Positions 1 through 9,254 of a stretch of 35,785 nucleotides of DNA are shown here, in pieces. Within the stretch, counting starts at the first letter, position 1. The number at the start of each line of letters is the position of its first letter. The notes beneath the pieces were generated by a model. That model was not told the DNA's origin. It saw nothing but the letters and a program-made list of their open reading frames with translations, and did not search any database. This DNA comes from Azophilus sp964348115. Lineage in GTDB: Bacteria > Pseudomonadota > Gammaproteobacteria > Pseudomonadales > Azotimanducaceae. The position numbers and the translations under genes are program-made. The DNA lies in assembly GCA_964348115.1 (NCBI GenBank), contig CAYGBY010000012.1, positions 1 through 35,785 of the forward strand, read 5' to 3'.

Positions 1-652
1 TGAAGATCTTGCCGTCCAGGTAGGACAGCGCGGCGAACAGCGTGACGGCGCCGTGCCGTTTGCAGTCGTGCGTCTGCGTGCGGCTTTGGCCGCACGTGAC
101 GGGAAAGCCGGGTTGGGTGCGCTCCAGGGCTCGGCATTGGCTCTTCCCGTCGCAGCACAGCGCCAGCGCCCGGTCCGGCGGGTTCAAGCACTGCCCGACC
201 ACATTCCGGAACTTCCTGTCGAAATGCTCGTCGTTGGACAGCTTGAACGTCCGGACCGCATGCGGCCTGATGCCGTTGGCGCGCCACAGCCGCTGCACGG
301 TCGCCTTGGACACCCCAGCCGCGTCGGCTAAGCCGCGCACCGAGCAGCGGGTGCGGTTCGGCGGCGGACGCGTCGCGTCGAGGATGATCCGCTCGTGCGC
401 CTCCGGGGAGATGCGCGGCTTGCGTCTCCGCCCCTTCGCGTCGGCCAAGCCCGCCAGGCCCGCCGTGCGGAAGCGCCGCTCCCATTTGATGACCGACGCG
501 CGGCTGACGCCCAACTCGCGTGCGGTGTCCGCTTGGCTGAGGCCGTCGGCCCGGCGCAGCACGATGGCGGCTCGAAGGTGGTCGCGCTGCGCCGCCGTGG
601 GCCGGCTCACCACCGACAGCAGCGCCGGCCGCTGCTCCGCGGCAAGACCCAA
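1..652 (-). CDS. IS630-family transposase, N-terminal part (runs off the left edge)
   Basis: The minus strand reads about 217 codons without a stop to the window edge. The N-terminal half has a helix-turn-helix (LSQADTARELGVSRASV), then a linker rich in basic residues, then a second winged-helix-like part (RGLADAAGVSKATVQRLWR). After this comes the start of the catalytic half (ALALCCDGKSQCRALERTQP), whose CCDGKSQ matches the VDEKSQ-type first DDE aspartate region of IS630 transposases. It would cut and rejoin the IS at TA dinucleotides. No ATG is available after the upstream in-frame stop near 700; TTG at 652 is the most upstream reasonable start, so the start is uncertain. The catalytic C-terminus lies outside the window, so I cannot tell whether the gene is intact. 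Confidence 0.85.
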   Translation of the reverse strand, partial: MGLAAEQRPALLSVVSRPTAAQRDHLRAAIVLRRADGLSQADTARELGVSRASVIKWERRFRTAGLAGLADAKGRRRKPRISPEAHERIILDATRPPPNRTRCSVRGLADAAGVSKATVQRLWRANGIRPHAVRTFKLSNDEHFDRKFRNVVGQCLNPPDRALALCCDGKSQCRALERTQPGFPVTCGQSRTQTHDCKRHGAVTLFAALSYLDGKIF

Positions 653-732
653 TGCGTGAATCGATGGTGGCCTGCGCCGCAGTTTGCTGGGAGGTCACTA
701 AAGAGTCAGTATTCTTATGAGACAATACCCTA
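1..732 (-). mobile_element. IS630-type insertion sequence, one end inside the window
   Basis: The transposase gene is followed outward by about 80 bases ending near a TA at 731-732. Read inward from that TA, the sequence TAGGGTATTGTCTCATAA resembles the end of the IS630-derived element at 28573 (TAGTGTTACGTCCCATAA). This supports placing the IS terminus here, as IS630 elements insert at TA. The other end lies outside the window, so the boundary is inferred from one side only. Confidence 0.5.
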
Positions 733-796
733 GGCACGCGGCCTTCTCCGGCGCGAAGCTGAACGTTTGCCGCACTGATGTTTTGATATATAAATT

Positions 797-948
797 CATG
801 CCTCTCAACCTGCCTCAGCCAATGCTGTTTAATCGTCGGTTCTGGGAGGACGAGCTCCCCGCCCACCTAGTTGAGGCCGCCGTCACCCACGTGCCCCGTA
901 CCGCTCCGGGGGAGGGGGGAGTCAGGCTGAGGCAGGTTGAGAGGCATG
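797..948 (+). mobile_element. 152-bp internally deleted IS1595-type element (MITE-like)
   Basis: Perfect 24-bp terminal inverted repeats lie at 797-820 (CATGCCTCTCAACCTGCCTC...) and 925-948. Between them only about 100 bases remain. On the plus strand these encode the tail of an IS1595-type transposase (NRRFWEDELPAHLVEAAVTHVP), nearly identical to the fragment at 8249-8518 (NHRFWEDQLPARLVEAAVTHVP). The flanking octamers tataaatt (789-796) and tattaatt (949-956) agree at 7 of 8 positions, fitting the 8-bp target duplication of this IS family. The element has ends but no transposase, so it would move only if a full copy supplied the enzyme in trans. Confidence 0.85.
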
Positions 949-960
949 TATTAATTTTCA

Positions 961-977
961 CATGGTTAAAAGCCATG
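961..977. promoter_or_regulatory. Inverted repeat in the AT-rich region upstream of abiEi
   Basis: CATGG and CCATG are separated by seven bases (TTAAAAG) in a locally AT-rich stretch that contrasts with the GC-rich surroundings. It lies about 55 bases upstream of the AbiEi-like gene and just outside the deleted IS1595 element. AbiEi-type antitoxins repress their own operon through inverted repeats, so this is a candidate operator, but arms of five bases are weak evidence. Confidence 0.2.
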
Positions 978-1030
978 CATATGTGTATTCTATAGAAATA
1001 GCTTGCGGAAATTTTAAATACTAGGTATTT

Positions 1031-1049
1031 TGATGGTTATGAACCATCA
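1031..1049. promoter_or_regulatory. Perfect palindrome overlapping the abiEi start codon
   Basis: TGATGGTT, then ATG, then AACCATCA: two perfect 8-base arms around a 3-base centre. The palindrome contains both candidate start codons, ATG at 1033 and ATG at 1039. At DNA level it could be an operator for the HTH antitoxin encoded immediately downstream. At RNA level it would place the initiation region in a short hairpin. Either reading is inference from position and symmetry. Confidence 0.4.
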
Positions 1050-1881
1050 AAGAACTCCACGTCTAAAACCGCTTTTGGATGCCGTCCCTCCCGGCTTCAT
1101 GGTTGACACACCATGGCTGAGGGCCCAGGGGATCGACTCGAAGTCCATCCACGACTATGTCTCCCGCGGGTGGCTAGAACGCGTCGTCCGCGGCCTGTAT
1201 CGCCGTCCGCTACCCGAAGGCGCGCAAGGCGACCACGATGAGTCCTGGGCGATCCCGCTTCTCTCCCTACAATGGCTCATGAAGTACGCCGTGCATCTCG
1301 GCGGAGAGAGCGCCCTCGACATGGCGGGCTACGCCCACTACCTGAGCCTCGGAGGAAGATCGCGCGTTCATTTCTATGGCGAAGTACCGTCTTGGCTCAA
1401 GCGGCTGCCCATGCAGACGGAGATCGTCGTGCGCCGGCGTACGCTCTTCGGCAATGACCCCCTTGGTATCGACGATGCCAATCCCGGGGCTGCGAGAACC
1501 CGACCGATGGTGGACGTGTGGCGCTGGTCCCTTAAGACATCGTCGCCGGAACGCGCCATTCTTGAGAACCTCGACGAGTTGCCGCGCAGTACGAGCTTCG
1601 AGAAACTCGACAAGGTCTTCCAAGGACTGGCGTCGCTCCGACCCAGTCGGCTCACAGCACTCCTGACGGCGTGCCGCAGCGTAAAGGTGCGAAGGCTGTT
1701 CTTCGTGTTCGCCGACAAGCACCGGCACGCTTGGCGCAAGCATCTGGACACCTCGAGGATCGATTTCGGGTCCGGTCCGCGAGCCCTAGTAAAAGGCGGC
1801 AGGCTTCACCCGACGTACCGAATCTACGTGCCGGAAGCGTTTCTGCCCGGGATGCCGCAAGAGGCAGCTGGCGATGCTTGA
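1033..1881 (+). CDS. AbiEi-family antitoxin (type IV toxin-antitoxin), intact
   Basis: About 282 residues, the usual AbiEi length. The N-terminus has a winged-helix pattern (MVDTPWLRAQGIDSKSI, then VSRGWLERVVRGLYRRP), the DNA-binding part of AbiEi proteins. The C-terminal part carries the antitoxin-domain pattern (SPERAILENLDELP, then FEKLDKVFQGLASLRP). Known AbiEi proteins repress their operon and counter the nucleotidyltransferase toxin AbiEii. A TTG at 1030 precedes ATG at 1033; I prefer ATG 1033, about 7 bases after a weak AGG, and ATG 1039 is also possible. The 3' end overlaps the downstream toxin ORF by 8 bases, the usual arrangement. The toxin gene is truncated, so this antitoxin may now be an orphan. 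Confidence 0.85.
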   Translation: MVMNHQRTPRLKPLLDAVPPGFMVDTPWLRAQGIDSKSIHDYVSRGWLERVVRGLYRRPLPEGAQGDHDESWAIPLLSLQWLMKYAVHLGGESALDMAGYAHYLSLGGRSRVHFYGEVPSWLKRLPMQTEIVVRRRTLFGNDPLGIDDANPGAARTRPMVDVWRWSLKTSSPERAILENLDELPRSTSFEKLDKVFQGLASLRPSRLTALLTACRSVKVRRLFFVFADKHRHAWRKHLDTSRIDFGSGPRALVKGGRLHPTYRIYVPEAFLPGMPQEAAGDA

Positions 1882-2165
1882 CCGATACGCGGCGCAAGTT
1901 CGTCTGCTCCTTGGCGCGCTGAAGGAAATCGCCAACGAGACCGCGTTCGCACTCAAGGGTGGCACCGCCATAAACCTGTTCTGCAGAGACATGCCAAGGC
2001 TATCTGTCGACATCGATCTGATCTACCTGCCGGTGGCGGACCGCCAATCGTCACTGGAGGAAATCGACAACGCCCTCGACCGCATAGTCGCAGCCATCGC
2101 CGTCCACAACCCGGCGGTCTTCGCTATGGACCGGCAAGGTTGCGACCATAAGCCCGACCGCAGGT
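1874..2165 (+). pseudogene. Truncated AbiEii nucleotidyltransferase toxin
   Basis: Starts with ATG overlapping the end of the antitoxin gene. The first ~95 residues match the AbiEii/AbiGii-type nucleotidyltransferase fold: FALKGGTAINLF is the GG-containing nucleotide-binding loop and LSVDIDLIYLP carries the DxD metal-binding pair. Full AbiEii proteins are about 300 residues. Similarity stops near 2165, where unrelated minus-strand gene fragments begin, and the frame ends at 2197. The conserved C-terminal half is missing, so toxicity is unlikely. I infer that a recombination joining foreign fragments at about 2165 broke the gene. Confidence 0.8.
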
Positions 2166-2274
2166 TCGTAATTCCGGCCATCGCATGGTGGAGTTGAAGG
2201 GCGAGGGTCCGCTGGCGCCAATAATGAGTTGGTCCATTTGTTCGTCGTAGACCATGGCGTTCCAGACGCTGCCG
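2166..2274 (-). pseudogene. Fragment of a PQQ-dependent alcohol dehydrogenase
   Basis: The minus strand encodes GSVWNAMVYDEQMDQLIIGA followed by SGPSPFNSTMR. This resembles the blade pattern (G-[ST]-VWD-x-x-x-YDPExNxLYIGxGNGSPWN) of quinoprotein alcohol dehydrogenases, periplasmic enzymes that oxidise alcohols with PQQ. Only about 36 codons remain, with no start or stop of its own. It is wedged between the truncated AbiEii gene and a TonB receptor fragment in another frame. The assignment rests on one motif. Confidence 0.5.
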
Positions 2275-2396
2275 CGCCGAAGGTGGGGTTGGAAAAGAAC
2301 CATGTGCAGTACTCCTTTTCAGCAAGGTTCCTACCCCAGAGGCTTACGGACCAGTTGTCAGCGGCGAAGGTCAACGTCGAATAGCTGCGGGCAATG
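2275..2396 (-). pseudogene. Fragment of a TonB-dependent receptor C-terminal region
   Basis: The minus strand encodes DNWSVSLWGRNLAEKEY then CTWFFSNPTFGAAASGTP. This is the near-C-terminal beta-strand pattern of TonB receptors (W-x-V-x-L-W-G-x-N-L-x-D-x-x-Y). An in-frame stop lies upstream near 2398, and the reading frame runs into the PQQ-dehydrogenase fragment downstream. About 40 codons survive. It is a broken remnant, not part of the intact receptor at 5517-8051, whose own C-terminus is complete. Confidence 0.6.
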
Positions 2397-2436
2397 ATTC
2401 ACATCATGGCTTTGCATTGTCCAACTCCGTTTCCGG

Positions 2437-3519
2437 CTATTCCCTGACCACCGATTTCGCAAACTCGCAGACCAACCCCAGGGAGTCTTGATAGAAGTTC
2501 GGGACCACATCCGGAAAGAACATCTCGCCTGCGTGGGGGGTTCCGAGCATCATTCGTCCCATCACTGGAACGGCGGCCGCGAGCAACTTGCGATAGTAGG
2601 CGATGCCTTCATCCCGCAAAGGGTCCAACTCGTTCACCGAAATCACGTGTGCCGGCAACCCCCGCAGGTCACCGACCTCAGCTTTCAGCGGCCAAGCAAG
2701 CGGGTTGTCGCCGTGTTCCCCGGTGGGGTCGTAAACCTTGAGGCAGGCCGCCGTTTGCGCCATCGATATTATATAGCCATCACATTCCTGAAGTGACAGC
2801 AGGTCAGCAGGCGGATCAGCGTAGGCGCCGGAAATATAGGGACAGAAGGCGTACACCCCTGCGATCTGATCGATCCAGCCTTCACGGTTCGCTTTTAGCG
2901 CTGTCGCCAAAGACAGGTTGCCGCCGCCAGACTCTCCCGATAGGACGATTCCCGAAACGTTCAGCAGTGTTTTGTTCGCAGCAACCCACTGCACCGCACT
3001 CGCACAATCATTTAGCCCGGCTGGGAACGGATGGTTTCCCAAACGACCGCCGCCATTGCGAAACTCAACGCCAACCACCATGACGCCGAGCGCAGCAAGA
3101 CTGCTTCGCCAACGTATGTTGTCAGGATCTTCAGCCGTCGCTAGGACCATGCCCCCACCATGCAAATGCACGATGCAGGGCAGTGCGCCATCAGGATCTT
3201 TCGGTTGATGGATATGCAGCCTGACATCGTTCGCATCAACACCTGTGATGCACTCGGTCGAGGTGGCGACTGATTCGAATCGCGGCATGGTGTCGAGCAA
3301 GTGCGTGTGATCCGCAGCGGCATCCGCTTCCAAGCGCGCTATGTATTCAAGACACTCCTGGTAACCGGCGTTGGAACCCGGCGCTGGGATAGCTGGTATC
3401 AGATCAGCTTCTTCCTCGCCCGCCGCAAGGAGCGCCCTGACGATACGGGGGTCCGTGCGCGCATCGGTGTGCAACATCTCTTCTGGATTACCCAGTCGAC
3501 CGGGCAGTTTCAACTTCAT
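2437..3519 (-). CDS. Alpha/beta hydrolase of the hormone-sensitive lipase family (esterase-like)
   Basis: About 360 residues. Counting from the upstream ATG at 3528, HGGG at 123-126 is the oxyanion hole of family IV esterases, GESGG holds the nucleophile Ser200, NELDPLRDEG gives the acid Asp302, and GTPHAGE gives the catalytic His332. All catalytic elements are present. No signal peptide is seen, so it is probably cytoplasmic. I prefer the ATG at 3519 because GGAG sits 9 bases before it, while the same GGAG touches the ATG at 3528. It begins about 24 bases after the FecR-like gene on the same strand and is probably cotranscribed with it, suggesting that it processes an ester imported or sensed through the linked system. 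The substrate is unknown. Confidence 0.85.
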   Translation of the reverse strand: MKLKLPGRLGNPEEMLHTDARTDPRIVRALLAAGEEEADLIPAIPAPGSNAGYQECLEYIARLEADAAADHTHLLDTMPRFESVATSTECITGVDANDVRLHIHQPKDPDGALPCIVHLHGGGMVLATAEDPDNIRWRSSLAALGVMVVGVEFRNGGGRLGNHPFPAGLNDCASAVQWVAANKTLLNVSGIVLSGESGGGNLSLATALKANREGWIDQIAGVYAFCPYISGAYADPPADLLSLQECDGYIISMAQTAACLKVYDPTGEHGDNPLAWPLKAEVGDLRGLPAHVISVNELDPLRDEGIAYYRKLLAAAVPVMGRMMLGTPHAGEMFFPDVVPNFYQDSLGLVCEFAKSVVRE

Positions 3520-3543
3520 GCTGCGCATCTCCAGGAACGTCAG

Positions 3544-4620
3544 CTAGCTGCGGCTCTTCGCGGCGGAAAGATGAATGGTCTCATCGTCAGCGCGTTGGTG
3601 CATGATGTTGAAGTTCGCTTCCAACGAGGACAGAAACCCAGCCACGTCACCCGCTTTGAACAGACCCGCCACGCGAACTTGCTGCAAATTTTCGTCCTCT
3701 ATGACGAATTCGACTGGAGTGTAGCGGCCTACTTCGGCAACAACAGCCGCCAACGACTCGCCACGGAATATGAGATTGCCGTTGCGCCAGGACAGATGCA
3801 CTTCAACCTCTTCCGGCTCAAGGACCTCCACTTTCTCGCCGCCAGCGCTTAAAACCGCACGCTGACCCTGAGCGACAAGAAACGATTGGCCAGCAAAGTC
3901 GCCTAGCAGCTCCGCCTGACCAATATCGGCCGCGCCTTGTTCGTGCGCACCCACTTGGACGCGGCCTTCAGCAACCAGCACCTCCACGCGCTGGGCAGCG
4001 TCAATCTTCACGCTGAAGGCGGTGCCAACGGCCCGCACAATGCGCCCGCCCGCAACAACACTGAGCGGTCTTGTCGGATCGTGCGCAACATCGACGTGCA
4101 TCTCTCCCCGCTTTAGCTGCAGGATGCGCTGCCGTTCACCAAAACTGACGACTGCGCGGCTGTTGGTGTTCAGCGTGACCAGGGATCCATCCAGCAGCTC
4201 AATGGTCGATATGCCGCCGATGGCGGTTTCATACGCCGCAACGTCAGAAGCCGAACTCGGCGGGGGATCGTCTTCATATAGATTCATGATCGCGGCCGCA
4301 ATCACGAATCCTGCGGCAACCGCAACGAACGAGGCCGCCATCGCCATCCGACGGCCCATGCTACGGGCGGGTGTGGAACCAGCTTCCGATGCGTGCGGAA
4401 ACACTTCTGACAAACGCGCCAAAGCATCCATCTTGTCCCACATGCGCGCCATCTCAAGCAGCTCCGCTTCGTTCCTTGGGTCTGCCCGCATCCAGGCCGA
4501 CAGCGCATCAGCGTCCCCATCGGCGAGCCCCCTGTCCATTTTTGCGATCCACGCACTCGCCTGCACCGCATGTTGCCCGGCGTCTTTACGCTCTTCGTCG
4601 AGTTGGTAGACGTTATTCAC
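3544..4620 (-). CDS. FecR-family anti-sigma / sigma regulator
   Basis: 358 residues. Residues ~18-62 form a DUF4880 segment (WIAKMDRGLADGDADALSAW), ~92-113 a single membrane span, ~130-225 the periplasmic FecR domain (AIGGISTIELLDGSLVTLN, then GTAFSVKI), and ~280-350 a C-terminal DUF4974/STN-like part (GNLIFRGESLAAVV). Family members sit in the inner membrane, bind the partner ECF sigma factor in the cytoplasm and receive a signal in the periplasm. It starts with GTG at 4620, and the start overlaps the sigma gene's stop by 8 bases, indicating translational coupling. The hydrolase follows after a short gap. Confidence 0.9.
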   Translation of the reverse strand: MNNVYQLDEERKDAGQHAVQASAWIAKMDRGLADGDADALSAWMRADPRNEAELLEMARMWDKMDALARLSEVFPHASEAGSTPARSMGRRMAMAASFVAVAAGFVIAAAIMNLYEDDPPPSSASDVAAYETAIGGISTIELLDGSLVTLNTNSRAVVSFGERQRILQLKRGEMHVDVAHDPTRPLSVVAGGRIVRAVGTAFSVKIDAAQRVEVLVAEGRVQVGAHEQGAADIGQAELLGDFAGQSFLVAQGQRAVLSAGGEKVEVLEPEEVEVHLSWRNGNLIFRGESLAAVVAEVGRYTPVEFVIEDENLQQVRVAGLFKAGDVAGFLSSLEANFNIMHQRADDETIHLSAAKSRS

Positions 4621-5161
4621 TGTGCGCCCCCGTTTGATCTATTTGGACTGGTTCGTGCCCCGCCTGCTCTTTCATAAAAGCCGCGCACCGCCTAACTGCC
4701 AGCGCAACGTGTTTTTCGACCGTGCTCTCCGCGAGCCCCAATTCACTGGCGACCTCCCGCTGGGAATATCCGTATACCTTTTTTAGCACGAAGACGCGCC
4801 GCGCCTGCACCGGCAAATGCCGCACTGCCTCACAGAAATGGCCGAACTCCTCGCTTGAAGCGGCTTGCTGAAAGGGGTCGTCAGCCTCCATCCCGACGAT
4901 GCGACGGTTATTTTCGGCGTCATCATCCCAATGTTCGGTCATGCGATTCTCCGCCCGTTTTACGCTATCGAGCGCGAGATTACGGGCGGTTTTATACAAA
5001 TAGGACTTCGGATGGCGGATTTGCTCGGGTGCGCCGACCTGACACAGGCGCACGTACGTCTCCTGAACGATGTCCTCGACCTCGTGGGGCGGCACGATTT
5101 TCGACACGGCGCGGGCAATGCCGAGCCGAATCGATAGAAAAACGTCGCGAATGTCGTCCAC
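4613..5161 (-). CDS. RNA polymerase ECF sigma factor, FecI-like
   Basis: About 182 residues from a GTG at 5161. Region 2 is seen at EDIVQETYVRLC followed by HPKSYLYKTARNLALD. Region 4 is a helix-turn-helix, YGYSQREVASELGLAEST then VEKHVALAVRRC. Such factors direct RNA polymerase to the genes of a surface-signalling system. The reading frame stays open upstream to 5374, but those residues come from the inserted MITEs at 5218-5500. GGAGG four bases before the GTG and the family's usual N-terminus support 5161. It overlaps the FecR-like gene, so the two form a sigma/anti-sigma pair. Confidence 0.9.
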   Translation of the reverse strand: MDDIRDVFLSIRLGIARAVSKIVPPHEVEDIVQETYVRLCQVGAPEQIRHPKSYLYKTARNLALDSVKRAENRMTEHWDDDAENNRRIVGMEADDPFQQAASSEEFGHFCEAVRHLPVQARRVFVLKKVYGYSQREVASELGLAESTVEKHVALAVRRCAAFMKEQAGHEPVQIDQTGAHSE

Positions 5162-5184
5162 ACGCCCTCCAACTACATCTGTCC

Positions 5185-5215
5185 AGTATAAAGACGATTG
5201 AAGGAAGGGTTTTCC
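5185..5215 (-). promoter_or_regulatory. Candidate promoter of the sigma-fecR-hydrolase operon
   Basis: On the minus strand a TATACT hexamer (5190-5185) lies about 24 bases before the GTG start of the sigma gene, in the small unique stretch between the gene and the MITE left end at 5218. A good -35 is not obvious; GGAAAA lies 19 bases further upstream. The short distance to the MITE means that any additional upstream control would lie inside inserted sequence. Confidence 0.25.
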
Positions 5216-5217
5216 GC

Positions 5218-5500
5218 TAGGGAGCCTCTGAACAAGTCCTGGAAGTCCAGATGAGCCTAGTGTGCTGTCCCGCAAGTAAGCGTGATTGTTCGTGGCCCTT
5301 TTTGCCCCCGGCCGCGTTGCTCCTGCTTGTGTGGGGCCTGCCACAGGGCGTCGTCGCGCCTTGCCGGGAGCCAAAACGGCCTAGCGGCTAAAACCCGCTT
5401 GCTTGCGGGACAGCACACTAGGTGGCGTGATGGCAGGGCGCGGCCGGCCGTTTGGCAGCAGGCCCCATACAAGGAGCCGCGCCACCGCCGGTGCACCATC
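5218..5500. mobile_element. MITE family A, copy 1, interrupted by a family B element
   Basis: The left end TAGGGAGCCTCTGAACAAG matches the ends of the family A copies at 18646 and 28770. After about 40 bases the copy is interrupted at CCTA by the family B element (5257-5421) and resumes with GGTGGCGTGATGGCAGGGC, which continues similar to the copy at 28811 onward. No right-hand inverted repeat is visible before the receptor gene's stop at 5517, so the right boundary is approximate and the copy may be truncated. It has no coding capacity of its own. Confidence 0.65.
5257..5421. mobile_element. MITE family B, copy 1 (165 bp, perfect 20-bp terminal inverted repeats)
   Basis: CTAGTGTGCTGTCCCGCAAG at 5257-5276 is exactly repeated in inverted orientation at 5402-5421. 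The element begins and ends at TA (5258-5259 and 5419-5420), fitting the TA target duplication of IS630/Tc1-type transposition. Removing one TA plus the element restores the family A sequence as it appears uninterrupted at 28806-28825. It encodes nothing obvious. A second, right-truncated copy lies at 16515. Confidence 0.85.
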
Positions 5501-5516
5501 AGGCTGCGCTATGCCC

Positions 5517-8051
<2,535 letters not shown>

Positions 8052-8122
8052 GTTGATTTCCTTAGTTGGGATGATCAGCAGTTGAATTCCTGCCTCCGTG
8101 CGGCGGCCAGAATAAACCACCA

Positions 8123-8151
8123 ATCCTAGCAGTCTTGGCGGTTGTGTGCAA
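8123..8151 (-). promoter_or_regulatory. Candidate promoter of the TonB receptor gene
   Basis: On the minus strand TTGCAC (8151-8146) and TAGGAT (8128-8123) are separated by 17 bases and lie about 72 bases before the receptor ATG. Both hexamers are imperfect (3 of 6 and 4 of 6 against the sigma-70 consensus), so this is only a candidate. I found no convincing ECF-type promoter in this stretch. Confidence 0.3.
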
Positions 8152-8236
8152 AATATGCGGGGCGTTGCGCACGGAACAGTGAAGTTGGACGCAGGACCAT
8201 CCCAAAGTCTTCGCTCTTGAAAGAAAATTTCTGAAC

Positions 8237-8518
8237 ATGCCTCTAAACCTACCTCAGCCTGAGGGGGACGGGCACGTGGGTGACGGCGGCTTCGACCAGG
8301 CGGGCCGGAAGCTGGTCCTCCCAGAACCGGTGGTTGAAGCGGAAGACGAACTCGTCGAGGCATTCTTGGAGATGCATCCTGGAGACGCCGTGGAAGGCGC
8401 CGGTCAGGAACCGCTTGAAGTTGCTGATCACCAAGTGCACGAGGGGCAGCCACCCGTCGGCCTTGCCCGGCGAGGTGGGGCGCGGTTCGTGGGCGTGGTC
8501 CTGGAAGTTGGACGCCAA
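8237..8518 (-). mobile_element. IS1595-type transposase remnant with one inverted-repeat end
   Basis: The end at 8237-8260 (CATGCCTCTAAACCTACCTC...) matches the 24-bp inverted repeat of the element at 797 with two differences. Reading away from it on the minus strand, 8249-8518 encodes the C-terminal ~90 residues of an IS1595-type (ISXO2-like) transposase: LPLVHLVISNFKRFLTGAFH, then GVSRMHLQECLDEFVFRFN. The N-terminal two thirds and the other end are missing. The remnant stops just beyond the merR-like stop codon, so insertion or rearrangement has replaced whatever followed merR. Confidence 0.85.
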
Positions 8519-8545
8519 TGGACGCCAAACGGGATGCGCCGTCGC

Positions 8546-8902
8546 TCAGGCCTTCAAGTCACGCAGCAGCCCTTCGAGGTCGCCGACCAGTTGGCTAAGC
8601 AGCGCTTTGGATGGCGCTTCGCCGCCGCTGACGGGGTTGTCCGCCAGGCGTTGGCGGGCGCCTTTGATGGTGTAGCCCTGGTCACCGAGCAGGGATTGGA
8701 TCTTGCGCAGCAGAAGAATGTCCTTTTGCTGGTAGTAGCGGCGGTTGCCGCGCCGCTGGACCTGTTTGAGTTGCGGGAACTCGCGTTCCCAATGGCGCAG
8801 CACGTGGGGCGCAACACCCAGCAGCTTGCTGGTTTCACCAATGCTGTGGTAGCGCTTGGCGGGGATGGCGCTAGGCGCCCCGCCGCGGTCCGCTTCCTGC
8901 AT
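8546..8902 (-). CDS. MerR-family transcriptional regulator
   Basis: 118 residues. The N-terminal winged helix is typical: AKRYHSIGETSKLLGVAPHV, LRHWEREFPQLKQVQRRGNR, RYYQQKDILLLRKI. A short C-terminal coiled region follows. It starts inside the end of ihfA (32-base overlap), so it is translated from the same message. A MerR-like gene directly after ihfA is a conserved gammaproteobacterial arrangement; its target is not established. No cysteine pair or ligand domain suggesting metal sensing is present. Confidence 0.9.
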   Translation of the reverse strand: MQEADRGGAPSAIPAKRYHSIGETSKLLGVAPHVLRHWEREFPQLKQVQRRGNRRYYQQKDILLLRKIQSLLGDQGYTIKGARQRLADNPVSGGEAPSKALLSQLVGDLEGLLRDLKA

Positions 8903-9185
8903 AGGCGCCTACCTTGGCCTTGAGTTTCTGGCTGGGGCGGAAGGTCACCACGCGGCGCGGGGAGATGGGGATGTTCTGGCGGGTTTTCGGGTTGCGGCCC
9001 GGGCGTTCGGCCTTGTCCCGCAGCTCGAAATTGCCGAAGCCGGACAGCTTGACAGGCTCGTTTTCGGCCAAGCATTGGGAGATCTCTTCAAAGAAGGACT
9101 CAACAATCTCCCTAGCCTCGCGCCGGTTTAGTCCCAGCTCTTCGAACAGCCGCTCTGACATTTCCGCCCTTGTCAGTGCCGCCAT
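8871..9185 (-). CDS. ihfA: Integration host factor alpha subunit
   Basis: 104 residues of the HU/IHF fold. VKLSGFGNFELRDKAERPGR followed by NPKTRQNIPISPRRVVTFRP contains the DNA-intercalating beta arm with its RNPKT motif, and the N-terminus (ALTRAEMSERLFEELGLNRR) matches IHF-alpha. With IhfB it bends DNA at specific sites in replication, recombination and transcription. It follows pheT after 69 bases, the conserved pheST-ihfA order. It ends with a few residues (GSGPRRGA) beyond the usual fold. Confidence 0.96.
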   Translation of the reverse strand: MAALTRAEMSERLFEELGLNRREAREIVESFFEEISQCLAENEPVKLSGFGNFELRDKAERPGRNPKTRQNIPISPRRVVTFRPSQKLKAKVGAYAGSGPRRGA

Positions 9186-9254
9186 GTGCGCCAGCCCTGC
9201 CCCTGCTGGTCATGTCCCATACCGATCATCCTGTTGTCCCCGAGGTCAAAACCA

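Noticed and set aside
8052..8528. 159-residue N-terminal extension of the TonB receptor frame
   Set aside because: The extension is the IS1595 remnant in a wrong frame. The ATG at 8051 has a good ribosome-binding site and starts a signal peptide.
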